The notes beneath the pieces were generated by a model, which saw nothing but the letters and a program-made list of their open reading frames with translations, was not told where the DNA came from and made no database searches. From a virus: a DNA stretch of 64,000 bases. Position 1 is the first letter of the stretch. Each line of letters opens with the position of its first letter. Shown here piece by piece: positions 23,504-29,003 of the stretch. The translations under genes were made by a program, and so were the position numbers. The stretch covers positions 1-64,000 of the IMG/VR virus record IMGVR_UViG_3300034374_004935; one strand, 5' to 3'.

Positions 23504-23642
23504 ATAGTACACAAGAATGTTAAGAATTGAATTTCTTGTATCAATAGATCTGTAAATTAAGAAGCACACTCTATACTTATTTAATTAAGAATGATATCGA
23601 CTCCAGATGAGCATGAATTCCTGGATAGTTCTTGTGTACTAT
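23504..23642 (+). ncRNA. Structured RNA candidate C, closed by a perfect 14-bp stem
   Basis: ATAGTACACAAGAA at 23,504-23,517 is exactly complementary to 23,629-23,642. The 111 bases inside can branch: AAGAA/TTCTT near 23,525-23,540, AATTAAG with a later TTTAATT (about 23,555-23,590), and TCCAG/CTGGA near 23,602-23,625. The whole gap up to 23,675 has no plausible gene. The stem arms contain TAGTAC and GTACTA, the half-sites of the operators at 22 kb, which may be coincidence. No known RNA class is recognised. Confidence 0.6.
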
Positions 23643-23675
23643 TAAACTGTAATTATAAATTAAAAATCATATATT

Positions 23676-24107
23676 ATGAACATTTTAAATCGAAAGTTTA
23701 CATTAAGCATAACAACTTTTCCTATTATAGGATTAGCAATTGGAAGAACTTCTTATAAAAAAGTAGATTCTACAAGAAAAGCAATTAAAACTACAACGTT
23801 TTTACTACACATTATATGTTTTAGTATAGAACTTAGTTCTAAAAAACTTATTGCTAGACAAGAAAACGAATTTATTCCTAAAAAGAAAACAAAGAAAAAG
23901 ACATTTATAGCTAAATTGATAGCTATGATTACTTTATTTTGCGGTCTTATGGCAGGAACAGCTTTGTATGAAGCTGCTAGACCTAGTACCGATATTTATG
24001 GAGCAAATGCTTTGATAATGGTATCAGTATTATTTACAACATTGTTTATAGTATTAGGAATATCTTATCTTTCTATGGATCCAAATGAAAAGTATAAATA
24101 TGTTTAG
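23676..24107 (+). CDS. Small membrane protein, unknown
   Basis: A 143-residue basic membrane protein. Hydrophobic segments are visible around residues 8-25 (LSITTFPIIGLAIG), 40-55 (TTFLLHIICFSIEL), 77-98 (AKLIAMITLFCGLMAGTALY) and 110-130 (ALIMVSVLFTTLFIVLGISY). A Lys-rich loop (FIPKKKTKKKTF) between the second and third segments probably faces the cytosol. Candidates are a holin-like or superinfection-exclusion protein, given the cell-wall enzyme gene nearby. This is positional inference; no family is recognised. Confidence 0.6.
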   Translation: MNILNRKFTLSITTFPIIGLAIGRTSYKKVDSTRKAIKTTTFLLHIICFSIELSSKKLIARQENEFIPKKKTKKKTFIAKLIAMITLFCGLMAGTALYEAARPSTDIYGANALIMVSVLFTTLFIVLGISYLSMDPNEKYKYV

Positions 24108-24113
24108 AAAAGA

Positions 24114-24185
24114 ACATAGGTTAGAGTATATAGTGGGAAGCATTTATTTGCTCCTTGTTATACTCTTAGCGAATGACCTGTATGT
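24114..24185 (+). ncRNA. Structured RNA candidate D
   Basis: ACATA (24,114-24,118) with TATGT (24,181-24,185), helped by GGT/ACC beside a two-base bulge, closes the element. Inside, GAGTATA (24,124-24,130) pairs with TATACTC (24,159-24,165). That arm is capped by GGAAGCA/TGCTCC around TTTATT. The element is 72 bases long and starts seven bases after the membrane-protein gene. It could be a 3' stabiliser or a stand-alone RNA. It has no T-tract directly after it, so a simple terminator is less likely. Confidence 0.5.
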
Positions 24186-24215
24186 ATTAAATAAAATACT
24201 AAATCTATTTTAAAT

Positions 24216-24231
24216 CTAACTTCCGAGTTAG
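24216..24231 (+). repeat. Short stable hairpin with TCCG loop
   Basis: CTAACT (24,216-24,221) pairs with AGTTAG (24,226-24,231) around TCCG, a stable tetraloop class related to UUCG. It lies between structured RNA candidates D and E and may be a helix of the same leader transcript ahead of the 86-residue gene. Confidence 0.5.
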
Positions 24232-24262
24232 GCTCTGTAAAGTCAGGGGTATTAAGCAGACA

Positions 24263-24324
24263 AACAAGGTATGGTGTCATCATCGCATGAATAAAACCTA
24301 CTAAGACATCTAGCGCACCTTGTT
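24263..24324 (+). ncRNA. Structured RNA candidate E or leader terminator
   Basis: AACAAGGT (24,263-24,270) pairs with ACCTTGTT (24,317-24,324), followed by ATTTTATTTATTT. Inside, GGTGTC (24,273-24,278) pairs with GACATC (24,305-24,310). The element ends 24 bases before the next ATG, as RNA B does before its gene. The repeated layout, closed stem plus T-rich tail just upstream of a start, suggests leader attenuators or excised small RNAs. Confidence 0.55.
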
Positions 24325-24348
24325 ATTTTATTTATTTAAATCAAAATT

Positions 24349-24609
24349 ATGTTATTAAAATTAATCTTTACCCATTTATTGGGTCTAGGTATAGTCACGC
24401 CTATGAATGAGAAAAATGATGACCGCGATTTGTATTATCTTTATGTAATAAAAGATAAAACAGCTGAAGTATTTGTCTATGAACATTGCTACGAAGAAGA
24501 AATATTATATTATATTCAAACTAATGGAAACTTCCAGTATAATGAATGTTTTAGATTAGTAGATAATGAAGTTGTAGATGACTGTAGAATAGTAGCTAAT
24601 ACTGAATGA
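24349..24609 (+). CDS. Small acidic protein, unknown
   Basis: An 86-residue protein. A hydrophobic first 17 residues (MLLKLIFTHLLGLGIVT) could be a short signal or membrane anchor. The remainder is acidic and beta-like (YYLYVIKDKTAEVFVYEHCY, then NECFRLVDNEVVDDC) with three cysteines. Its stop overlaps the following gene's ATG (ATGA), so the two are probably translationally coupled. That partner is a predicted secreted cell-wall enzyme, so an inhibitor, chaperone or membrane partner for it is conceivable. Confidence 0.6.
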   Translation: MLLKLIFTHLLGLGIVTPMNEKNDDRDLYYLYVIKDKTAEVFVYEHCYEEEILYYIQTNGNFQYNECFRLVDNEVVDDCRIVANTE

Positions 24610-25235
24610 TTATGAAAAATATATTGCTTATAGTAATGATGGGAATAGGATTGATATCTTATTCCCAATCTTCCATTGATTGGGGAGAATACGAAAAATC
24701 AAAAATCAGTAAAGTATGTGCAAATGCTAAATGGCAGACTACACAAAATGTAACTTATGATGGAAGCTATAGAATTATAGATTATCCTTGGGGAGATGTT
24801 CCTGAGAATATTGGTGTATGTACTGATGTAATTATTAGAGCTTTTAGAGCTGTTGGTATAGATTTACAAGAACACGTACATAAATCTGTAGTTAAAAATC
24901 ATAAATATTATTATCCTAAACCTAAACCAGGATATGGATTGAAACCTGATGCTAATATTGATCACAGACGTGTAAAAATATTACATAAATATTTTAAATT
25001 ACATTTTCCTGAAGCTGAATTAGGACTATATGACACTTGGATGCCAGGTGATGTAATAATTTGGCAGGATTGGCATATTGGTATACTAATTGACGAAAAG
25101 GTTGAAGATACTGATAGATATTATTGTGTTCACAATATGGGATTAGGACCTGTTAAAGAAGATTTATATTACGATGTAATTGTTCCTAGTGAATATAATA
25201 TAAAAGTGTTTAGAGTTTTAAAATTTTATTTATGA
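24606..25235 (+). CDS. DUF1287-type secreted NlpC/P60-fold cell-wall hydrolase candidate
   Basis: A 209-residue protein with a signal peptide (KNILLIVMMGIGLISYS, cleavage near residue 20). Family hallmarks of DUF1287 are visible: YPWGDVPENIGVCTDVIIRA with the presumed nucleophile Cys72, NIDHRRV with His120, and GDVIIWQDWHIGIL with His157 as the likely catalytic histidine. DUF1287 belongs to the NlpC/P60-like papain-fold group, so peptide or amide cleavage in peptidoglycan is expected in the periplasm. Either ATG (24,606 or 24,612) may start it. It may serve lysis or DNA entry; it is the only clear lysis-type enzyme in the window. Confidence 0.8.
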   Translation: MIMKNILLIVMMGIGLISYSQSSIDWGEYEKSKISKVCANAKWQTTQNVTYDGSYRIIDYPWGDVPENIGVCTDVIIRAFRAVGIDLQEHVHKSVVKNHKYYYPKPKPGYGLKPDANIDHRRVKILHKYFKLHFPEAELGLYDTWMPGDVIIWQDWHIGILIDEKVEDTDRYYCVHNMGLGPVKEDLYYDVIVPSEYNIKVFRVLKFYL

Positions 25236-25360
25236 TTGAAGAGAGAAGTTATTTGTATACGTACTATAGAAATGGAGAAGAATTTGTAACTACTAATAGA
25301 GATGTAGCTTACATTAGAACGGATGAGCCTGATAATATTACTGCTCGTCTTATTGTTTAA
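25232..25360 (+). CDS. 42-residue protein, unknown
   Basis: ATG at 25,232 overlaps the stop of the DUF1287 gene (ATGA), a sign of coupled translation. The 42-residue product (MIEERSYLYTYYRNGEEFVT, then TNRDVAYIRTDEP...) is polar and rich in Tyr, with likely beta hairpins. It has no signal or membrane segment. It is short, but the overlap and position between two exported-protein genes support it. Confidence 0.5.
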   Translation: MIEERSYLYTYYRNGEEFVTTNRDVAYIRTDEPDNITARLIV

Positions 25361-25376
25361 TTTAAATTTTCGAAAA

Positions 25377-25544
25377 ATGAAAAATTTAGTTATGAAAAAT
25401 CCAGCAGTTGTTGTTATTAGCTGGTTTGCAATTATATTTATAGTTGCAAGTTTATTGACATCGTGTGGTACAGGATATGTAACATGTGATGCATACGGTG
25501 ACTCTGGGGAGAGTGTCACAGTATTGGAAGATGATAACGTTTAA
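25377..25544 (+). CDS. Small lipoprotein
   Basis: The start is taken at 25,377 (MKNLVMKNPAVVVISW); the second ATG at 25,392 would leave a more compact signal. A hydrophobic segment AVVVISWFAIIFIVASLLTS leads to a lipobox (LLTSC-G), giving a lipidated Cys about 20 residues before the end. The mature part is short and acidic (GTGYVTCDAYGDSGESVTVL). Small outer-membrane lipoproteins in phages often block superinfection or assist lysis as spanins. Which applies here cannot be judged. Confidence 0.65.
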   Translation: MKNLVMKNPAVVVISWFAIIFIVASLLTSCGTGYVTCDAYGDSGESVTVLEDDNV

Positions 25545-25572
25545 TTTATTATCTTAGTACTTATAGTACAGA

Positions 25573-25606
25573 AAGACCTAGGAGTAAAATCCTAGGTCTT
25601 ATTTAA
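25573..25606 (+). terminator. Intrinsic terminator after the lipoprotein gene
   Basis: AAGACCTAGGA at 25,573-25,583 pairs perfectly with 25,590-25,600 around GTAAAA, followed by ATTTAAA. An 11-pair stem, 28 bases after the lipoprotein stop, makes a good terminator, although the T-tract is short. Just upstream, TAGTAC-TTATA-GTAC at 25,555-25,569 resembles the operator half-sites of the 22-kb cluster. Confidence 0.7.
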
Positions 25607-25618
25607 AAACTTGATACT

Positions 25619-25867
25619 ATGTTGATATATCAATATAAAATAACAGCAGTATTAGACGACTCCCACGTAATAATAGTAAATCTATTTACAGAATCGGATA
25701 TGGAAAATAATATCCTAGAAAAAGAAAACTATATGATGAATCTATTAGACGAAGGTCTAATACCTGAAGAAATCGAATTTGAAAAAGTTGGAACCTTTGA
25801 TAGTTCCAGTAAATATTTCCAGTTAGCATGCCAAGGAATAATGCGTGCTGTTGAATACCCTAACTAA
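25619..25867 (+). CDS. Small acidic protein, unknown
   Basis: An 82-residue protein: an N-terminal beta hairpin (LIYQYKITAVLDDSHVIIVN), an acidic helix (MENNILEKENYMMNLLDEG), and a final strand-helix (SSKYFQLACQGIMRAVEY). It stands alone between a terminator and the second tRNA-like element. No family is recognised. Small acidic early proteins of phages often bind host enzymes, but there is no direct sign of that. Confidence 0.55.
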   Translation: MLIYQYKITAVLDDSHVIIVNLFTESDMENNILEKENYMMNLLDEGLIPEEIEFEKVGTFDSSSKYFQLACQGIMRAVEYPN

Positions 25868-25895
25868 ATTTTTAAGTTTAAAGTTGAGGTAGGTA

Positions 25896-25986
25896 AGCCA
25901 AGTAGTTTAACGGTAAAACATATACACAAAAAATGGTAAATAAAGTTTTGTTGTATAAATTTTAGGTTCGAGTCCTAATTTGGCTT
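25896..25986 (+). tRNA. tRNA-like element 2 with oversized anticodon arm
   Basis: The acceptor AGCCAAG (25,896-25,902) pairs with TTTGGCT (25,979-25,985; one G-U). The D arm GTTT-AACGGTA-AAAC has the conserved GG, and the T arm TTAGG-TTCGAGT-CCTAA is perfect. The anticodon stem TATAC/GTATA (25,921-25,925 and 25,953-25,957) encloses 27 bases instead of seven, and ACAAAA/TTTTGT inside extends the stem with one bulge. No anticodon can be read. Either a 20-base insert is removed, or this is a tRNA mimic. No CCA is encoded. Position 8-9 is TA and the discriminator is T. Confidence 0.55.
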
Positions 25987-25990
25987 CGAT

Positions 25991-26029
25991 ATACTTGAAA
26001 GACCATACATTGAATTGAGTCTTTAGTAT
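25991..26029 (+). repeat. 11-bp hairpin directly after tRNA-like element 2
   Basis: ATACT (25,991-25,995) with AGTAT (26,025-26,029), and AAAGAC (25,998-26,003) with GTCTTT (26,019-26,024), form 11 pairs with a TG bulge and a 15-base loop. It starts five bases after the tRNA-like element, so it may be its 3' trailer. No T-tract follows. Confidence 0.55.
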
Positions 26030-26085
26030 AACATTTTAATAAGCTATTGCTATTAGCATCGTCAAAAAAATAATAGTAGGCAATT

Positions 26086-26145
26086 GTATAAGTATGTGTG
26101 AACTTATACTCTTATGGACTTTATAAGTCTGATCTAAAACACACA
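26086..26145 (+). promoter_or_regulatory. Possible H-type pseudoknot in the leader of the 171-residue gene
   Basis: GTATAAGT (26,086-26,093) pairs with ACTTATAC (26,102-26,109) around the loop ATGTGTGA. Loop bases TGTGTG (26,095-26,100) are exactly complementary to CACACA at 26,140-26,145, giving a six-pair pseudoknot. A GACTT-TAT-AAGTC mini-hairpin (26,117-26,129) lies in the connecting loop. The element ends 38 bases before the start at 26,184. It may control translation or protect the 5' end of an abundant message. Confidence 0.5.
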
Positions 26146-26183
26146 AAAATCTATATTTATTAATTATTAAAAACTATCCAAAA

Positions 26184-26699
26184 ATGGACAAGATTGTTTT
26201 AGAAAGCGCCAGAGGCGTAAGAAATGGAAAAGTACAATTAACTTTTTCTCAAATTGTTAACACAGGAGTTGCTCCTAAAAATGTACTAGGTTTACTTAAT
26301 GCATCAGATGACAGATTTAACCAACAAAAACCAAGATATGCTTGGGTTACTGGTCAAAAGTCTGATATCGAAAAGCAGTTTGGTATTAGCCTAGAAGGAT
26401 TAAGTGAGGGTGATACATTGGAAATAGGTCAAGTTGATCCTCGTTTAGCAGCTCACCCTGATGTAGCTCTTAATATTCAAATTACAGAGTCTACTGAAGG
26501 TTCAGAATATGATGTGGCTAACTTTGAAACTCGTGCAAAACGAGCTGGAAAAGATGGTGACTTCATTATGTTTGACGGAATGTATATTTATGTAACGTCA
26601 AGTGTAGTTGCTGGTGAACCACAACACAAAGTTTATTCGGAAACTACTCGTAAAGCACCAAGTGCGGGTGCTGCAATTGCAGATGCACTTAACGGGTAA
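26184..26699 (+). CDS. Abundant-looking early protein, unknown
   Basis: A 171-residue protein with balanced codon use, a structured leader upstream and a strong terminator after it, all consistent with a highly expressed single-gene unit. The sequence mixes strands (VRNGKVQLTFSQIVNTGVAP, then DTLEIGQVDPRL, LNIQITESTEG) and a C-terminal Ala/Gly tail (KAPSAGAAIADALNG). The beta-barrel look (QVDPRL, then MYIYVTSSVVAGE) would suit an OB-fold single-strand DNA-binding or decoy protein. A separate SSB candidate exists at 36.3 kb, so this assignment is only a suggestion. Confidence 0.6.
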   Translation: MDKIVLESARGVRNGKVQLTFSQIVNTGVAPKNVLGLLNASDDRFNQQKPRYAWVTGQKSDIEKQFGISLEGLSEGDTLEIGQVDPRLAAHPDVALNIQITESTEGSEYDVANFETRAKRAGKDGDFIMFDGMYIYVTSSVVAGEPQHKVYSETTRKAPSAGAAIADALNG

Positions 26700-26723
26700 T
26701 AGCCTATAAACTATTTATTGGAC

Positions 26724-26757
26724 AAAGACAGAGTTCTCAGGAGCTCTGTCTTTTTTT
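26724..26757 (+). terminator. Intrinsic terminator after the 171-residue gene
   Basis: AAAGACAGAG (26,724-26,733) pairs perfectly with CTCTGTCTTT around TTCTCAGGAG, and the run TTTTTTT ends at 26,757. It is a textbook rightward terminator 24 bases after the stop. It separates this unit from the long chain of small genes that follows. Confidence 0.9.
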
Positions 26758-26775
26758 GTTTTAAGTAAAAAATTT
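26755..26775 (+). repeat. 21-base repeat, copy 1
   Basis: TTTGTTTTAAGTAAAAAATT plus T at 26,755-26,775 is identical to 46,757-46,777. Copy 1 lies directly ahead of the small-gene chain on the + strand, overlapping the terminator's T-run. It begins TTTG, the Bacteroidota -33 hexamer core, so a phage promoter is possible. The sequence is AT-rich, so chance is not excluded. Confidence 0.5.
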
Positions 26776-26782
26776 AACCTTA

Positions 26783-26980
26783 ATGTTTATGAATAAGAAT
26801 AATAAAACCTCTCAAAAAATTGCTAATGATATTATCACAGATTTAGCAGATATAGCAGAAATAATAGATGAAATCCAAGCTGAAATGGATAAAAATAAAG
26901 CTGATTTATATGATAAAATAAATCAAGTTGATGAAGAACCAGATTATGAATGGCTAAGTGATGTAGCAAGAGGTAGATAA
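26783..26980 (+). CDS. Small acidic helical protein, unknown
   Basis: A 65-residue protein, almost entirely helical, with heptad-like spacing (IITDLADIAEIIDEIQAEMD) and an acidic end. A coiled coil is likely. It may start at 26,783 or at the second ATG at 26,789. It is first in a chain of small overlapping genes after a strong terminator and the repeat at 26,755. No family is recognised. Confidence 0.5.
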   Translation: MFMNKNNKTSQKIANDIITDLADIAEIIDEIQAEMDKNKADLYDKINQVDEEPDYEWLSDVARGR

Positions 26981-26981
26981 T

Positions 26982-27197
26982 ATGGCAAGATATGAATATA
27001 AGTGTTCAGAATGTGAAGAAATAGAAGTGTTCGATGAACATCCTAAAGCTCTTACAGAATGTATAGAGTGTAATGGAGAATTAAGATTACTATCTGTAGA
27101 TAGTAGTTATCAATGGGAGTGCTCCGAATGTGGAGCTCCCGTTGATAAGATGAACGAAGTATGTAGTAATAACTGTTTTAAAGCAATGATGAGATGA
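26982..27197 (+). CDS. Small zinc-ribbon protein
   Basis: A 71-residue protein with three or four Cys pairs: YKCSECEE, TECIECNG, WECSECGAP and VCSNNC. The first part (MARYEYKCSECEEIEVFDEH) matches the FmdB-type putative regulatory zinc-ribbon start (M..Y.Y.C..C). Two zinc sites are likely. It begins one base after the previous stop and overlaps the next gene by four bases (ATGA). Such ribbons often bind nucleic acid or RNA polymerase; no specific partner is evident. Confidence 0.65.
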   Translation: MARYEYKCSECEEIEVFDEHPKALTECIECNGELRLLSVDSSYQWECSECGAPVDKMNEVCSNNCFKAMMR

Positions 27198-27445
27198 AAA
27201 TAACAGATTTAAAAGTAGAAAAAATAGTAATACAAGCTCACATAAATACTTTAGTGAGCTATTACGAAAAAAGATTACCTGAAATAGAACAGGAATATGA
27301 AAAAGCAACAAAAGAAGGAGCATCAATAGCTGCTTCTATAGGTAGTTTAGCAGGTTCTTATAAAGCTTGTAGTGAAGCTATGTTAATAGAATTAAAAGAA
27401 ATTAAACAAAGATTAGAAAAACTAAATAAAGATGAAGTCGGATAA
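27194..27445 (+). CDS. Small coiled-coil protein
   Basis: An 83-residue helical protein (VEKIVIQAHINTLVSYYEKR, then LPEIEQEYEKATKEG) with an Ala/Ser-rich kink (ASIAASIGSLAGSY) and a second helix (MLIELKEIKQRLEKLNK). Two helices around a small-residue turn suggest an antiparallel hairpin that oligomerises. It overlaps neighbours on both sides by 4 and 14 bases. Function unknown. Confidence 0.5.
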   Translation: MKITDLKVEKIVIQAHINTLVSYYEKRLPEIEQEYEKATKEGASIAASIGSLAGSYKACSEAMLIELKEIKQRLEKLNKDEVG

Positions 27446-27881
27446 TTATAAATTAGAAGATATTATTAAAGAATTTCAAAAAATAAATACTTCTTCACGT
27501 TTACGTGAATTAGTAGATAAAAGATCTTACTTAATAGCATTAATGTATTTTAAATTCGGATTAAAAGAAGAAAAAATAGCTAGTAAAGTAAATATTAGTC
27601 GTGCTAAAGTACAATATAATAAGCATTTACCTGCAAAATATAAAGGTCAGCCTGATTATATGTATAATATAGAAAGTCTTGCATTAAAATATCCTTTTGA
27701 ATTTCCTCCTTATAAAGTAAAAAAGAAGAAAAGAAATGGAGATTTTGTTAAAGTAAGATTTACTAATGATCAAAGAAATAAATTAGTAGAAATTCGTAAA
27801 GAATTAGAACATACTGATGTAGCTATAACAATCAGATATTTAATAAGAAAAGCATTAAAAGATAAGATATGGGAAAAATGA
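27432..27881 (+). CDS. Putative HTH DNA-binding protein
   Basis: A 149-residue basic protein. Residues 40-65 (LIALMYFKFGLKEEKIASKV, then NISRAKVQY) read as a helix-turn-helix. A Lys-rich linker (YKVKKKKRNGD) leads to a C-terminal part (FVKVRFTNDQRNKLVEIRKE, then TIRYLIRKALK) that resembles a ribbon-helix-helix. Having both would suit a transcription regulator of the early block. It overlaps both flanking genes. The assignment is by pattern only. Confidence 0.5.
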   Translation: MKSDNYKLEDIIKEFQKINTSSRLRELVDKRSYLIALMYFKFGLKEEKIASKVNISRAKVQYNKHLPAKYKGQPDYMYNIESLALKYPFEFPPYKVKKKKRNGDFVKVRFTNDQRNKLVEIRKELEHTDVAITIRYLIRKALKDKIWEK

Positions 27882-28111
27882 AAGATTTGCATATAGATAT
27901 ATGTAACGCAAATAATGGGGAAATACCTAAAAATTTAACTTTAGATGATGCTGTATTAATGCGTAAATGGAATATATATAACTGGGAAGATTTTCAAGAA
28001 AAATGTAAAGAATATTCTTGTATGGGAGATTTTGTTATAGAACAATATTTTGAAAAGTTTGATGTATATGAAGATTTGAGATCTTCAAAAGATGAGTTAG
28101 ATAAATTTTAA
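27869..28111 (+). CDS. Small acidic protein, unknown
   Basis: An 80-residue acidic protein (LHIDICNANNGEIPKNLTLD, then WNIYNWEDFQEKCKEYSCMG) with a helical C-terminus ending SKDELDKF. It overlaps the preceding HTH gene by 13 bases. The start of the next gene is preceded by a leader that is duplicated 112 bases downstream. No motif is recognised. Confidence 0.45.
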   Translation: MGKMKDLHIDICNANNGEIPKNLTLDDAVLMRKWNIYNWEDFQEKCKEYSCMGDFVIEQYFEKFDVYEDLRSSKDELDKF

Positions 28112-28129
28112 ACCAAAACGAAGATGAGT
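28107..28129 (+). repeat. Duplicated translation-start leader, copy 1
   Basis: TTTAAACCAAAACGAAGATG followed by AGT, at 28,107-28,129, recurs with one change at 28,219-28,241. Each copy ends in ATGAGT, the start of a small gene (Met-Ser). A duplicated initiation region suggests a segmental duplication or a conserved ribosome-recruiting leader. Confidence 0.6.
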
Positions 28130-28243
28130 AAAGAAGAATTAATAGAGTGGATTTATAATCTACCACTACAAACTTTAACTGATGAGTTAAAAGATGATAT
28201 TGTAGAAAAGATTGATGATTTAAACCAAAACAAAGATGAGTGA
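28124..28243 (+). CDS. 39-residue acidic peptide
   Basis: ATG at 28,124 within the first leader copy opens a 39-codon frame (MSKEELIEWIYNLPLQTLTD, then ELKDDIVEKIDDLNQNKDE). It ends at 28,243, overlapping the next start by eight bases. The product is one or two amphipathic acidic helices. The repeated leader and overlap support translation. Its final codons (LNQNKDE) are encoded by the second leader copy, so the coding sequence and the next gene's initiation signal are fused. Confidence 0.5.
   Translation: MSKEELIEWIYNLPLQTLTDELKDDIVEKIDDLNQNKDE
28219..28241 (+). repeat. Duplicated translation-start leader, copy 2
   Basis: TTTAAACCAAAACAAAGATG followed by AGT differs from the copy at 28,107 by one base. 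It provides the start of the 63-residue gene at 28,236 while also coding the tail of the previous peptide. Confidence 0.6.
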
Positions 28244-28427
28244 AGCGTATGAAAACTCCTATAAGTTATTGATGGGAGAAACAACGTATGATGAATTAGG
28301 TAGAGATGGGCCGTTCTTGTTACCAAAGAACCATGAAGATCCTTTAGTTACACTGGAGTATTTTATAGATATAGAAGACTATGAAAAGTGTAGTAATATC
28401 AGAAATAAAATAAAAGAGAATGAATAA
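28236..28427 (+). CDS. Small acidic protein, unknown
   Basis: A 63-residue protein (MSEAYENSYKLLMGETTYDE, then LVTLEYFIDIEDYEKCSNIR) predicted helical, resembling a short TPR-like or helical-hairpin protein. It starts inside the previous peptide's end and overlaps the lipoprotein gene by eight bases. No family is recognised. Confidence 0.5.
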   Translation: MSEAYENSYKLLMGETTYDELGRDGPFLLPKNHEDPLVTLEYFIDIEDYEKCSNIRNKIKENE

Positions 28428-28668
28428 ATTATTATTAGTAGCACTCTTATTAGTAGGGTGTGGAGAGAAAGGAAGATTAGAGCAGCATGAAAAAGATTGG
28501 TCAAATGCAAAACCTCTCAAGGTAGAAAGGTACATAGATGAATCAAATTACCATGAAGCAAAAGTAAGTACGTTTATAATAGATGACCATAAGATTATTG
28601 TATATCATAGTAGTTATGGTGGTAGATTAGTAGCAATACCCTTAAATAAAACAGAAATAAAAGAATAA
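28420..28668 (+). CDS. Small lipoprotein
   Basis: An 82-residue protein with a short lipoprotein signal: MNKLLLVALLLVGCGEKGR, lipidated Cys at position 14. The mature domain is beta-rich (AKVSTFIIDDHKIIVYHSSY, then GGRLVAIPLNK), which resembles phage-encoded entry-exclusion lipoproteins in size. A role in blocking superinfection or protecting the infected cell is inferred only from localisation. It overlaps the preceding gene by eight bases. Confidence 0.65.
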   Translation: MNKLLLVALLLVGCGEKGRLEQHEKDWSNAKPLKVERYIDESNYHEAKVSTFIIDDHKIIVYHSSYGGRLVAIPLNKTEIKE

Positions 28669-28671
28669 ATT

Positions 28672-28803
28672 ATGAAAAGAAGAATTAAACATGAACTCCA
28701 CTGGAATTGGAGAAGAATTAAACTTTATGGAATATTTGCATGGGTTTTTTATGGATTAATGATTTTACGTTTAGTAGAAATAATTTTTAAGTTAGGCTTA
28801 TGA
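28672..28803 (+). CDS. 43-residue single-pass membrane protein
   Basis: ATG at 28,672 begins a 43-codon frame: a strongly basic start (MKRRIKHELHWNWRRIKLY) and one membrane helix (GIFAWVFYGLMILRLVEIIF). The basic flank predicts the N-terminus inside. Its stop overlaps the next ATG (ATGA). It could be a holin-like or membrane-targeting peptide; no family is recognised. Confidence 0.5.
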   Translation: MKRRIKHELHWNWRRIKLYGIFAWVFYGLMILRLVEIIFKLGL

Positions 28804-29003
28804 GTGAAGATTTAAATAAACACAGACAGGTAAAAAGTGTAGATAGTAATCAACATGATTATGATCGTATAAAAGAAACTATAATGGAAAATAAGTTTAC
28901 TCTCTGTCATTTAGGAGAATCAGTAATGGAATTACATGAAAAATATCCTAATGATACAGAGTTTGGTAAACAAGTTAGACAATTAATACTTTTAAAAAAA
29001 TGA
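28800..29003 (+). CDS. Small helical protein, unknown
   Basis: A 67-residue polar protein (SEDLNKHRQVKSVDSNQHDY, then LCHLGESVMELHEKYPND) with mainly helical propensity. It is coupled by ATGA overlaps to genes on both sides. No motif is recognised. Confidence 0.45.
   Translation: MSEDLNKHRQVKSVDSNQHDYDRIKETIMENKFTLCHLGESVMELHEKYPNDTEFGKQVRQLILLKK

Noticed and set aside
25933-25965. 10-codon ATG frame inside tRNA-like element 2, suggesting a tmRNA
   Set aside because: The element has a complete D stem and is far too short for a tmRNA, there is no pseudoknot domain, and the frame is short enough for chance.
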